Positions 16,073-24,363 of a DNA stretch of 64,000 bases are shown here, in pieces (the stretch's first letter is position 1; the number at the start of each line of letters is the position of its first letter). Origin of the DNA: Patescibacteria group bacterium (GTDB lineage: Bacteria; Patescibacteria; Microgenomatia; UBA12405); contig JAMCSD010000003.1 in NCBI GenBank assembly GCA_023380755.1, positions 15,962 to 79,961 of the forward strand. The letters run 5' to 3'. Made by a program: the position numbers and the translations under genes. Below the pieces are notes generated by a model. It saw only the letters and a list, made by a program, of their open reading frames with translations. It had not been told where the DNA came from and did not search any database.

Positions 16073-18742
16073 CTAGCCAAACTCGGGATAATGGCATTTT
16101 TTATACTTTTTGCCAGAGCCGCAAGGACAAGGGTCATTGCGACCAGGTGCTGTTTTGGTGGCGGTGACTGGTTTAACCTGAGGCGCAAGGGCCTGGTCCT
16201 GGGCAGCGATTGAATCTTGGTCAACATCATTAGTAATCATTTCTCCCCGGCCTTCATCGATATTTTGGGGCGGCAGAGCTGATTGAGGGACATCAACCTG
16301 GATGCGGAATAATTTCCGAGCGACATTATATTCGTAAGTTCCCATTAAACGCTGAAACATTTCAAAACCTTCCTTACGGTATTCCACCAAAGGATCCTTT
16401 TGGGCGTAACCACGCAAGCGGACACCTTCGCGGAGGTTGTCGAGGGCGGTTAAGTGTTCGACCCATAAAGGATCGATGGTACTAAGGATGACGAAGCGAA
16501 TGATGTCGTAACTGATCGGTTCACCGAAGAAGGAAATTCTTTCCTGCCAAAGGTGATGGACTAAGTCAGATAATTTGGCAGGGACATCGGCTTTGGCTAA
16601 TTCCTTTTTTAGTCGATCACGACTGCCGGGATCGAGGGGAACAATTTCGCTAAATTCCAGAATGACCTTATCAAGATCAATGCCGGAATTCTCATCAACA
16701 CTATTATTAACCAAAAACTCGATTTGACGATCGATAATCTTGAGAACATCATCGGTATTTTTTTGAGGTTTGGTTTCAGCATTGTTAATGGTTTCTTCCC
16801 GCAGGCGGTAAATAATTTGCCTCTGCTTATTAATCACGTCATCATATTCCACCAAATTTTTCCGAATATCAAAATTGTAACCCTCTACTTTCACCTGGAT
16901 TTGTTCGATAGACTTTGAGACTAAGGAATGAGTTAATGGGGTATCATCGGGCATATTGAAGCGGGTCATTAAGGCCGCAATTTTATCGCCACCAAAGATA
17001 CGCATTAAATCATCGTCGAGAGCGACATAAAACTGGGAGTAACCGGTATCGCCTTGGCGCCCGGAACGGCCGCGGAGTTGGTTGTCAATACGGCGGGATT
17101 CGTGACGCTCGGTACCAATCACATATAAGCCTCCCGACCCTATCACCAGGTCGTGGTGTTTTTGCCAGTCCTCAAGATTTTGAGGATCTTTTTGACCACC
17201 CAAAATAATATCCACACCCCGGCCGGCCATGTTGGTAGCCACCGTAACCGCACCGATTTTACCGGCATTAGCGATAATAGCGGCTTCAGCCGTATGGTTT
17301 TTGGCGTTCAGCACCTGATGAGGAATCCCCTTCTTGGACAATAATGAAGAGATTATTTGATTCTTTTCAATTGAGGTGGTGCCAATCAGTACCGGCTGAC
17401 CTTTCGCATGGAGTTCGGCGACCTTGGCAGCCACGGCGGTGTATTTAGCCCTTTGGGTTTTATAGATCAAGTCTTGAGCATCGGAACGACGCGTCGGCTT
17501 GTTAGTAGGGATGGCAACCACATCTAGGTTATATATTTGGTGAAACTCGTCGGCTTCGGTCATGGCGGTACCGGTCATCCCGGCGAGTTTTTGATAAAGC
17601 CGGAAATAATTTTGAAAAGTGATTGTCGCCCAAGTTTGGGATTCTCTCTGGACAGTGACTTTTTCTTTGGCTTCAACAGCCTGATGAAGGCCATCGGACC
17701 AGCGGCGGCCATACATTAAGCGGCCGGTAAATTCGTCAACAATGATAATTTCGCCGTCTTTGACAACATAATCTTTGTCTTTGTGAAAAAGAGCGTTGGC
17801 TTTTATAGCATTTTCAATGTAATGGATGGTTTCAAAAGACTCTTCGTAAAGGTTTTTGACGTTTAACATTCGTTCCACCTTACGGATACCGTATTCCGAG
17901 AGGGTGGCTGAACGTGATTTTTCATCAATAATATAATCAGTGGGTTGGAGCTGGGAGGCTAATTCGGCAAATTTATAATATTTATCGGTCGGCTGATTAT
18001 TAGGCGAGGAAATTATTAAAGGGGTGCGGGCTTCATCAATCAGGACGAAATCGACCTCATCAACAATGGCATAGTGATGCGGCCGTTGGACGACCTCGGA
18101 AAACTGCTGCACCATGTGGTCCCGTAAATAATCAAAACCGAATTCATTGTTTGTACCATAAGTAATATCGGCCAGATAGGCTTCTTTACGGGTAATCGGC
18201 CGTAAGTGGGCTAAACGGTCATCGACTTTTTCCGAAGGATTGGTGAACTCCGGGTCATAAAGGAAAGATTGCTCATGAATAATGGCAGCGGTAGAAATAC
18301 CCAAGTTATGCAAGGCCCGAGGGTACCAACCAGCCCCGACTTGAGTTAAGTAATCATTAGGGGTGATGATATGGACACCCTTATTCGTTAGGGCATTTAG
18401 ATAAGCCGCAAAAATAACAGAATGGGTTTTACCTTCACCCGTCTTTTGTTCCGCTATCGCCCCTTGATGAAGTGTAATAGCAGACATTAATTGGACATCA
18501 TAGGCACGTTCCCCGATTTCGCGGAAAATAGCCTCGCGAACGACGGCAAAAGCTTCCGGTAAAAGCTCGTCGAGAGTCGCCCCATGCGCCAGTCGGTCCC
18601 GGAACTCTGTCGTTTTTTCTTTTAAAGCCTTAGCAGTTAACTTTTTTATTTTGGGTTCCCACTGATTGATAGCCTTAACTAAAGGTAGATATTGATTGAG
18701 TCGTCGCTGATTAAAGTCGAAGAGATTTGAAAAAATAGCCAT
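16073..18742 (-). CDS. secA: Preprotein translocase ATPase SecA
   Basis: 889 residues from the ATG at 18742. A longer in-frame reading to 18781 runs through a GC hairpin and is rejected. Motor motifs: TGEGKTHSVIFAAYLNAL (Walker A), DEVDFVLIDEART (Walker B), TNMAGRGVDIILGG, and ESRRIDNQLRGRSGRQGD. The C-terminus carries the zinc-binding RNDPCPCGSGKKYKKCH (SecB/lipid-binding tail). SecA drives export of unfolded proteins through SecYEG, serving the many exported proteins here. TATAAT (18749-18754) ends 6 nt before the ATG, immediately after a terminator of the preceding operon. Confidence 0.97.
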   Translation of the reverse strand: MAIFSNLFDFNQRRLNQYLPLVKAINQWEPKIKKLTAKALKEKTTEFRDRLAHGATLDELLPEAFAVVREAIFREIGERAYDVQLMSAITLHQGAIAEQKTGEGKTHSVIFAAYLNALTNKGVHIITPNDYLTQVGAGWYPRALHNLGISTAAIIHEQSFLYDPEFTNPSEKVDDRLAHLRPITRKEAYLADITYGTNNEFGFDYLRDHMVQQFSEVVQRPHHYAIVDEVDFVLIDEARTPLIISSPNNQPTDKYYKFAELASQLQPTDYIIDEKSRSATLSEYGIRKVERMLNVKNLYEESFETIHYIENAIKANALFHKDKDYVVKDGEIIIVDEFTGRLMYGRRWSDGLHQAVEAKEKVTVQRESQTWATITFQNYFRLYQKLAGMTGTAMTEADEFHQIYNLDVVAIPTNKPTRRSDAQDLIYKTQRAKYTAVAAKVAELHAKGQPVLIGTTSIEKNQIISSLLSKKGIPHQVLNAKNHTAEAAIIANAGKIGAVTVATNMAGRGVDIILGGQKDPQNLEDWQKHHDLVIGSGGLYVIGTERHESRRIDNQLRGRSGRQGDTGYSQFYVALDDDLMRIFGGDKIAALMTRFNMPDDTPLTHSLVSKSIEQIQVKVEGYNFDIRKNLVEYDDVINKQRQIIYRLREETINNAETKPQKNTDDVLKIIDRQIEFLVNNSVDENSGIDLDKVILEFSEIVPLDPGSRDRLKKELAKADVPAKLSDLVHHLWQERISFFGEPISYDIIRFVILSTIDPLWVEHLTALDNLREGVRLRGYAQKDPLVEYRKEGFEMFQRLMGTYEYNVARKLFRIQVDVPQSALPPQNIDEGRGEMITNDVDQDSIAAQDQALAPQVKPVTATKTAPGRNDPCPCGSGKKYKKCHYPEFG

Positions 18743-18748
18743 GGGAGT

Positions 18749-18754
18749 ATTATA
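18749..18754 (-). promoter_or_regulatory. secA -10 element
   Basis: TATAAT ends 6 nt before the secA ATG, so the transcript should start at or close to the A of the start codon. It begins only a few bases after the T-run of the upstream terminator. No clear -35. Confidence 0.7.
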
Positions 18755-18757
18755 TCG

Positions 18758-18803
18758 TAAAAAAGCCAAGCCCCCCGCCATTGCGGGGGGTCTAGGGTGG
18801 CTC
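18758..18803 (-). terminator. Rho-independent terminator of the serS operon
   Basis: On the minus strand an 8-bp GC stem (CCCCCCGC/GCGGGGGG, 18771-18790, 4-nt loop) sits inside an outer AGCCA/TGGCT pairing and is followed by a T-rich tract (18759-18764). It lies after the stop of the gene at 18813-19100. A 14-base string at its 5' side (ATCGTAGAGGAGCC) recurs at 38448-38461. Confidence 0.82.
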
Positions 18804-18812
18804 CTCTACGAT

Positions 18813-19100
18813 TTATTTAGTAATGATTTTTTTGATGAAAAGAAAAACGACAGTCAAGAGGCTAATAATTGGCAAAGACAAACCTAAAATCCAAATAAGG
18901 AATTTGATGATGAATTGAAAGGTTTTTTGCAGAGAACTCCAGAAACTAAGCGGTTGGTCGAAAGCACCTAATACGGATGTCGACCGGTGAAGGGGAATAC
19001 CCAGGTTGGTGAGATAATTTTGATTTATCCAATTGCTAATAATTAGTCCACAAACGACAAAAGTTGAGATAAAAAGAAGGGTTATCATAGGTTTTTTCAT
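18813..19100 (-). CDS. Small two-helix membrane protein, unknown
   Basis: 95 residues with two hydrophobic segments, one at the N-terminus (ITLLFISTFVVCGLIIS) and one near the C-terminus (FIIKFLIWILGLSLPIISLL through VVFLFIKK). The ATG at 19100 shares its A with the serS stop (TGATG), so it is translationally coupled. The middle part has GIPLHRSTSVLGAFDQPLS. No family is recognised. The link to serS may only be transcriptional. A terminator directly follows. Confidence 0.62.
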   Translation of the reverse strand: MKKPMITLLFISTFVVCGLIISNWINQNYLTNLGIPLHRSTSVLGAFDQPLSFWSSLQKTFQFIIKFLIWILGLSLPIISLLTVVFLFIKKIITK

Positions 19101-20359
19101 CAAACCGCGATACGCTCGAAACCGGTAAAAGGAACCAAAACTGGAGGAATCGTAATCGAACCGTCCCTTTTTTGATTAAGTTCTAAGAGGGCCAACAGGA
19201 CTCGATCAGTCACCACGGTAGCATTAAGGATATGGACGAATTCGGGCTTGCCGTTTATTTTAACACGGGTATTTAAACGCCGAGCTTGATAATCGGTACA
19301 ATTACTACAGGAGCTGGTTTCGCGATATTGTTTTAAGCCGGGAAACCAGGAATTGATGTCATACATCCGGCGGTTGGGCTGGGGAAGATCGCCGGTGCAA
19401 TTGCGCATGACTTGATAAGGAATACCGAGTTCTTGAAGGATCTCTTCTTCGAGGGAAAGCATTTCTAAGCACATGGCATCGGAAATTTTGGTATCGGGCA
19501 GAGTAAAAATATTCATTTCTACTTTATTGAAGAAATGGACCCGGAGCATGCCTTTCATATCCTTACCATAAGTACCCGCCTCACGACGGAAGCAGGGCGA
19601 GAAGTTAACATAACGGATCGGTAAATCCTTGGCATCGAGAATTTCATTTTTATGGTAGGGGACCACGGAGTGTTCGGAGCTGGAAATAAAGATTAGATCA
19701 TCTTCCGGCACTGAATAATAGGCATTAAACAGATTTTTGTTACTGGAATAACCACAACCCCATTCGGTTTCCGACTTAATCATTGCCGGGGGAATCATGC
19801 CCCGAAAACCTTTGGAAACTAATTTCTTAAAGGCATAAAACATCAGCGACATTTCCAATACGGCAGCCTGGTTTTTATAATAACCAAACCGGGAACCGGA
19901 AACTTCGGCGGCTTTTTCGATATCTAAAATGTTTAGTTTTTTACCTAAATCGGCGTGATCGAGAATGAAAAAATCAAATTCGGGTATTTTTCCGACAGTT
20001 TTCCAAACAATATTTTCCGAATCATCTTTGCCAACAGGAACGTCGGGAGCAGGGATGTTGGGGATTTCTTCGAGAGCAACTTTTAGATCAGCTTCCTGGA
20101 ATTTTAATTGATCTTCTAATGTTCTTAAATCAGCTTTAATCTTGGAGGCAGCCGACAATTGTTCGGTACTTGGTTTGCCTTTGATCTCTTTGGAAATTTT
20201 ATTTTGAGAAGAACGAAGAGCCTCGACCTTAGATAAGAGATTTCGGCGGCCGTTATCCAGGTCAATAACCCGGGCTAAGAGCTCAGGCGATTTTTGCCGG
20301 TTAATCAAACTTTGTTTAACTAATTCCTGATTATCGCGTAGGAAATTAAGGTCAAGCAT
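19100..20359 (-). CDS. serS: Seryl-tRNA synthetase
   Basis: 419 residues. The N-terminal tRNA-binding coiled-coil arm (about 30-105, ENLR-type heptads such as RRNLLSKVEALRSSQNKISK) precedes a class II catalytic domain: motif 2 CFRREAGTYGKDMKGMLRVH, then EMEILQELGIPYQVM-like region, the TGD of CTGDLPQPNRRMYDINSWFP, and SSCSNCTDYQARRLNTR with motif 3 near the C-terminus (NATVVTDRVLLALLE). It charges tRNA-Ser with serine. An extended -10 (20368-20376) lies 8 nt upstream, with GAGGG in between. Normal length. Confidence 0.96.
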   Translation of the reverse strand: MLDLNFLRDNQELVKQSLINRQKSPELLARVIDLDNGRRNLLSKVEALRSSQNKISKEIKGKPSTEQLSAASKIKADLRTLEDQLKFQEADLKVALEEIPNIPAPDVPVGKDDSENIVWKTVGKIPEFDFFILDHADLGKKLNILDIEKAAEVSGSRFGYYKNQAAVLEMSLMFYAFKKLVSKGFRGMIPPAMIKSETEWGCGYSSNKNLFNAYYSVPEDDLIFISSSEHSVVPYHKNEILDAKDLPIRYVNFSPCFRREAGTYGKDMKGMLRVHFFNKVEMNIFTLPDTKISDAMCLEMLSLEEEILQELGIPYQVMRNCTGDLPQPNRRMYDINSWFPGLKQYRETSSCSNCTDYQARRLNTRVKINGKPEFVHILNATVVTDRVLLALLELNQKRDGSITIPPVLVPFTGFERIAV

Positions 20360-20367
20360 CTGCCCTC

Positions 20368-20376
20368 ATTTTAACA
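20368..20376 (-). promoter_or_regulatory. Extended -10 (TGtTAAAAT) 8 nt from serS ATG
   Basis: Ends 8 nt before the ATG at 20359. The intervening GAGGGCAG has a weak Shine-Dalgarno-like GAGGG, but the expected mRNA leader is only 1-2 nt, so it may not be transcribed. Confidence 0.6.
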
Positions 20377-20463
20377 AATTTAAGGAAAGTTATTACCGCA
20401 AATTTGCAGCAAATTTTAGGGAAATTTAGTCATTTTACATACTTGATATATATTGATCTATTT

Positions 20464-21057
20464 TTATAGAGCAATAGTATCGGCAATCTTTTGCATGGAG
20501 AGCAAACAGATTTCAATAAATTTTTCTAAGGGGATATTAAGACCTGCCGGATTTTGACATTCGGCAATTTCGTCGCGGCGAGTGCCGGCAGCAAAACGGG
20601 GTTCTTTTAAGAAACGTTTGACTACCGAAGAAACTTTAACATCAGCTAATTTTTTGGAAGGGTAAACTAAGGCGACAGCGACAATTAAACCAGTTAATGA
20701 GTCAGCGCAAAAAATCGACCATTCGGCCAAATTAGTAAAGTTCTGCCCTTGGCGGCCATCATGGGCTAAAACAATTTTTTGAACTGAATCGCTAAGACTA
20801 AGACCATATTTGGCGAGGGCTTCCCGGGTACGCAAAGGATGGCTCTCTTTAAACTCGCCAGCATAATCAATATCATGGATCAAACCAGCCAAGAGCCAAT
20901 CATCTTTAGAGGGATCATTGGCAGTGAGGCGGTTATTGGCATGAAGATAATCATAAAGACCAGACATGCAGGCTTCTAGGGCCAGAGAATGATAAAAGAT
21001 ATTGGTTTCGAGCTGTGATTTGGCGGCTTCAAGATACTTTTGGCGGTCAAGAGACAT
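20464..21057 (-). CDS. HD-domain hydrolase
   Basis: 197 residues with HD superfamily metal residues in order: NIFYHSLALEACM (first His), WLLAGLIHDIDYAGE (HD pair), IVLAHDGRQG and WSIFCADSLTGLIVAVALV (final Asp). The HDIG-like group hydrolyses nucleotides or phosphodiesters. ADSLTGLIVA resembles the pattern of small stand-alone HD proteins often annotated only as HDIG-domain proteins. It starts one base after the lysS stop, so it is coupled to lysS. Substrate unknown. Confidence 0.85.
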   Translation of the reverse strand: MSLDRQKYLEAAKSQLETNIFYHSLALEACMSGLYDYLHANNRLTANDPSKDDWLLAGLIHDIDYAGEFKESHPLRTREALAKYGLSLSDSVQKIVLAHDGRQGQNFTNLAEWSIFCADSLTGLIVAVALVYPSKKLADVKVSSVVKRFLKEPRFAAGTRRDEIAECQNPAGLNIPLEKFIEICLLSMQKIADTIAL

Positions 21058-21058
21058 T

Positions 21059-22915
21059 TTAGGGAGATAAATAATCCTTAACCGGTTGGCCCAAATGTGA
21101 TTCTAGTTCGGAAGGTAGAAGATAGATACCAGCATGATCCTGACCAAGACCAAGCTCCATAGTCGAGCAAAGCATGCCTTCGGAAACCACTCCCCGCATT
21201 TTGGCCTTTTCAACCTTCAGCGGTTGGCCTTCTTTAGTGTGGACTAAAGCATCCTTCAAGGATACGGGGACAATGTCACCAACTTTTATATTGGTGGCGC
21301 CGCAGACGATAGAAAGATGTTGGGGTTGGCCAATATTCACCTGGCAGACCTGCAGACGGTCGGCGTCGGGATGCTTTAGCAATGTTTCAATTTTACCAAT
21401 AACCACTTTGGGATTATTGACACCAACCGGAGCCTGGGACTTAGCAGCAGGAATCCCCTCTTCGGGCTTCATGGAAGGAAATAAAATGACATCTTTGATG
21501 GTGGTTTGATCGGTTAAAAACTGGACAAAGCGGTCGATACCCATCCCCCAACCGGCAGTAGGCGGCAGGCCATATTCCAGCGCTCTTAAGTAATCGTGGT
21601 CCATTTGCATGGCGTTTTCAGCACCCTTTTTAGCTAAAGCTTCTTCGTCCCGCCAGCGATTATATTGATCCTGGGGATCATTCAACTCGTTATAAGCTTT
21701 GAGAAGCTCAACACCACAAGCCAAGAGTTGGAAAGAAGCGATTTTTTGGGGATCATCCGCTTTTCTTTTGGCTAAGGCAATCATGGATGCCGGATAATCT
21801 GTCAGGAATACCGGACCGACCAAAAAGGGTCGGACATGCTCTTTGTAGAGGGCGTCAAAATAAGCGCCTAAACCCACCGCACCAGAGAGATCAACTTTTA
21901 GTTGATGAATTTTAATAGCTTTTTTAAATTCAGATTCGGTGTGGATATTATCGATATCGATACTGGTTTTTTCCAAAATAGCATCACGGAAGGTTAAACG
22001 CTTAAAAGGTGGGGTAAAATCAAGTTTGGTGTTTTGGAAAGTGACTTCAAGACTACCCTTGACGGTTTTAATAACGTGGGCTATCAATTCTTCGGTAAAT
22101 TTCATTAACCGCTCATAATCAATATAAGCCCAATAAAACTCAATTTGGGTAAATTCCGGATTATGAAAGCGGGAAACGCCTTCGTTCCGGAAATCACGAC
22201 TAACTTCATAAACCTTTTCTAATCCCCCGACAATAAGACGTTTTAAATAAAGCTCGTCGGAAATCCGTAAATACATATCCATATCAAGTTCGTTGTGGTG
22301 GGTAATGAAGGGCTTAGCCGAAGCGCCTCCATAAACAGGTTGTAAAATTGGGGTTTCCACCTCCATAAAACCATGCTCATCGAGGAATCGACGCATGGTC
22401 GATAAAACTTTGGTCCGGGTTTCAAAGATTGCTTTGACCTCCGGATTAACAATCAGATCAACATAACGCTGCCGGTAACGCTCTTCAACATCCTTTAGGC
22501 CGTGCCATTTTTCTGGTAGGGGGCGGAGGTTCTTAGCCAACAGTTCGAATTCGGTGACATCAATGGTAATTTCTCCAGCCTGGGTTTTAAAGACTAAACC
22601 GGTAACCGAAACAATATCACCAATATCTAAAAGGTGGGTTACTTCAAACCGCGAAGCTAAAGACTTTTCCTGAAAAAATAATTGGATTTTGCCAGTGCGA
22701 TCAACCAGATCAGCAAAAAGGATTTTGCCATGACCGCGAAGAGACATCAACCGACCAGCGACAGTGACTTTTTTTTGAAGTTTGCTTAAGGCTTCAGCGG
22801 CGCTATCTTTGGAAGACAAATCCGGCTGAGGATAGGCGTTACCTTTTAATTTAGTCAGTTTAATAAGTTTGTCGCGGCGAATCTGCTGAAGTTGATTAAG
22901 CTTAACTGGTTGCAT
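21059..22915 (-). CDS. lysS: Lysyl-tRNA synthetase (class II) fused to a C-terminal tRNA-binding domain
   Basis: 618 residues, about 120 longer than the usual 490-505. Residues 1-475 are a standard class II LysRS: an OB anticodon domain (VTVAGRLMSLRGHGKILFAD), motif 2 (VYEVSRDFRNEGVSRFHNPE) and motif 3 (GWGMGIDRFVQFL at 455). After a linker (KPEEGIPAAKSQAPVG) residues 503-618 form a PheT/CsaA-like tRNA_bind OB domain: VVIGKIETLLKHPDADRLQV, LSIVCGATNIKVGD, KMRGVVSEGMLCS, LPS. TATAAT (22921-22926) ends 5 nt before the ATG. Confidence 0.95.
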   Translation of the reverse strand: MQPVKLNQLQQIRRDKLIKLTKLKGNAYPQPDLSSKDSAAEALSKLQKKVTVAGRLMSLRGHGKILFADLVDRTGKIQLFFQEKSLASRFEVTHLLDIGDIVSVTGLVFKTQAGEITIDVTEFELLAKNLRPLPEKWHGLKDVEERYRQRYVDLIVNPEVKAIFETRTKVLSTMRRFLDEHGFMEVETPILQPVYGGASAKPFITHHNELDMDMYLRISDELYLKRLIVGGLEKVYEVSRDFRNEGVSRFHNPEFTQIEFYWAYIDYERLMKFTEELIAHVIKTVKGSLEVTFQNTKLDFTPPFKRLTFRDAILEKTSIDIDNIHTESEFKKAIKIHQLKVDLSGAVGLGAYFDALYKEHVRPFLVGPVFLTDYPASMIALAKRKADDPQKIASFQLLACGVELLKAYNELNDPQDQYNRWRDEEALAKKGAENAMQMDHDYLRALEYGLPPTAGWGMGIDRFVQFLTDQTTIKDVILFPSMKPEEGIPAAKSQAPVGVNNPKVVIGKIETLLKHPDADRLQVCQVNIGQPQHLSIVCGATNIKVGDIVPVSLKDALVHTKEGQPLKVEKAKMRGVVSEGMLCSTMELGLGQDHAGIYLLPSELESHLGQPVKDYLSP

Positions 22916-22920
22916 AGGTA

Positions 22921-22926
22921 ATTATA
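22921..22926 (-). promoter_or_regulatory. lysS -10 element 5 nt from ATG
   Basis: TATAAT lies directly after the greA stop (TGA, 22928-22930) and 5 nt before the lysS ATG, predicting a separate leaderless lysS transcript. Confidence 0.7.
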
Positions 22927-22927
22927 C

Positions 22928-23389
22928 TCACGCAATCGCCATGATTTTGTAAGTCAGTTTTCCCACTGGAGCAACTACCTCAATTTCGTCGTGAACTTTT
23001 CGACCGACAAGGGCTTGGCCAAGGGGTGATTGATCGGAAATTTTGTTGACGGAGGGATCGGCTTCAAACTCACTGACGATATGAAAGGTTAATTCCCGGG
23101 TATTGCTAATTTTTATTTTGACTTTGGAACCAACACGAATGCAATCGTGGCCGACGCGGCCATTGATTAATTCAACTTTGGCCAAAGATTCTTCCAAATA
23201 GTCAATCTTGTCGTTAATAACCTCTAATTCTTCTTTTAATTGAACGGCTAGAACATCTTCACCAGCCTCATCGGGTTGGGCAACTTCCTCGATTCTTTCA
23301 ATAAGCTGGTCGTGTTTTTTCTTGAGCTCATCTAATTCCTGCTGGAGCCGTTCGTATCCTTCGTTGGTCAGCATCGTTTTGTTGTTCAT
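22928..23389 (-). CDS. greA: Transcription elongation factor GreA
   Basis: 153 residues with the GreA layout: N-terminal coiled coil (MLTNEGYERLQQELDELKKK through about residue 75, with the acidic tip QPDEAGEDVL that reaches the RNA polymerase active site) and a C-terminal FKBP-like domain ending in SPLGQALVGRKVHDEIEV and KLTYKIMAI. It rescues backtracked RNA polymerase. Start at 23389 gives MNNKTML; the ATG at 23374 (MLTNEG) is the alternative and fits the family N-terminus equally well. It is the one gene here with a clear long 5' leader. Confidence 0.94.
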   Translation of the reverse strand: MNNKTMLTNEGYERLQQELDELKKKHDQLIERIEEVAQPDEAGEDVLAVQLKEELEVINDKIDYLEESLAKVELINGRVGHDCIRVGSKVKIKISNTRELTFHIVSEFEADPSVNKISDQSPLGQALVGRKVHDEIEVVAPVGKLTYKIMAIA

Positions 23390-23580
23390 GACAATAAAAA
23401 ATTGGTAACAAAAAACCTCCCTATTTGCTAAAGAGATGTTCGGCGATCACCAGGAACATCTCTCTCACTTAATGGAGAGGCAGCGAATATGAAAATTTGA
23501 GGTAAAAATAGTTGCTAGCAGACTTCCCGTAAACTCGGGATTGATGTGTTTTATTTGCGTATCTGACTGCATTTTTACCA
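23390..23580 (-). ncRNA. Candidate structured 5' leader RNA of greA
   Basis: About 190 nt between a -35/-10 promoter and greA, without a credible ORF, holding several perfect inverted repeats in minus-strand order. P1: GGTAAAAAT (23571-23579) with ATTTTTACC (23501-23509). An adjoining GCAG/CTGC pair (23567-23570 with 23518-23521). P3: TCCCG/CGGGA (23525-23529 with 23536-23540). P4: a CTCTC/GAGAG stem near 23462-23480. P5: AGAGATGTTC/GAACATCTCT (23454-23463 with 23432-23441), a 10-bp perfect stem. After P5 come GGGAGG (23416-23421) and six T. I do not recognise a known riboswitch, T-box, 6S RNA or SRP RNA consensus. Confidence 0.5.
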
Positions 23581-23586
23581 CGAAGT

Positions 23587-23615
23587 ATGTTAAAACAGAC
23601 AGTTGTTTTTGTCAA
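23587..23615 (-). promoter_or_regulatory. Promoter of the greA leader (TTGACA-N17-TAACAT)
   Basis: On the minus strand TTGACA (23610-23615) is separated by exactly 17 bp from TAACAT (23587-23592). The predicted start near 23580 coincides with the first base of the P1 stem region of the leader. It is one of only three promoters in the window with a good -35. Confidence 0.65.
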
Positions 23616-23637
23616 ATTGACATGAGTAAATATTGTT

Positions 23638-24363
23638 ATGGACCTAGAATTTTGGCGGGTAACGCCCAAGAAAAGATCAATTAAACGAATTACGAAAAAG
23701 GGGGTACTCTATTCAAATCCCGGTATACCCCAGAGAACAATATATTATGTAGGAACTTTTCTAAGTATATTTTCGGTATTTTTTCTATTATATTTATATT
23801 ATCCCATTGGAAAGGCATATTTTGCCTATTGGCAGTCTAATAAAGGCAAGAGTCCGCAAGAACTAAGCGCCCTGTTAGTTAAAGAAAATGGCAAGATTGA
23901 GAAAACGCCGGCTGTGCCTAATTATTATGGAATTAAAATACCCAAAATTAACGCTGAGGCAGCCATAGTGGAGAACGTGACTCCTTACGACAGTACGGTG
24001 TACAAAAATGTGCTGGATGAGGGTAAAATTGCCCAATCAAGCACCAGCACCGTTCCGGGACGGGGTAAGGGTAGTTTTACTTATCTTTTTGCCCATTCCA
24101 GCGAAGAAGGTATTAGCGTGGCCCGGAAGAACGTAGTCTTCTATCTGTTGGGGGAATTATCCTCCGGAGATAGTGTTTGGATTGAACGGAATGGGATAAA
24201 ATACCTATATAAGGTGTTCGATAAAAAAATTGTCAGCGCTAATGATGTTGAGTATCTCCATTATTCCAATCCCAATAAAGAGGTGCTGATTTTACAAACC
24301 TGCTGGCCGGTGGGAACAGACTGGAACAGGTTATTGGTATTTGCCGAATTAATGGCTTATTAA
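23638..24363 (+). CDS. Sortase-family transpeptidase
   Basis: 241 residues. A cytosolic basic N-terminus, a membrane helix (about 38-58, YYVGTFLSIFSVFFLLYLYY) and an outer sortase barrel. Catalytic residues are visible: His in SFTYLFAHSSEE, Cys in EVLILQTCWPVGTDW (TLxTC-type motif) and Arg in WNRLLVFAEL. Sortases cleave LPXTG-like signals and join the protein to the wall or to pilins. The candidate substrate is the protein at 5384-5998. A start codon for the RelA/SpoT gene follows directly on its stop (TAAATG), so the two are coupled. The class (D/E-like) cannot be fixed from the sequence. Confidence 0.9.
   Translation: MDLEFWRVTPKKRSIKRITKKGVLYSNPGIPQRTIYYVGTFLSIFSVFFLLYLYYPIGKAYFAYWQSNKGKSPQELSALLVKENGKIEKTPAVPNYYGIKIPKINAEAAIVENVTPYDSTVYKNVLDEGKIAQSSTSTVPGRGKGSFTYLFAHSSEEGISVARKNVVFYLLGELSSGDSVWIERNGIKYLYKVFDKKIVSANDVEYLHYSNPNKEVLILQTCWPVGTDWNRLLVFAELMAY

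Noticed and set aside
18743..18781. N-terminal extension of SecA
   Set aside because: The added codons cover a GC terminator hairpin and the -10; the ATG at 18742 starts the conserved SecA sequence.
23390..23580. tmRNA, SRP RNA or 6S RNA in the greA leader
   Set aside because: No tRNA-like ends, no SRP core consensus and no single long hairpin with central bubble; the layout is of several separate stems.
23617..23622. TTGACA on the plus strand before the sortase gene
   Set aside because: A -10 at the right distance would fall inside the gene; only a poor TAAATA lies 5 nt before the ATG.
23469..23669. 66-codon minus-strand frame in the greA leader
   Set aside because: No promoter or start signal fits, it overlaps the sortase start, and its sequence is explained by the inverted repeats of the leader.
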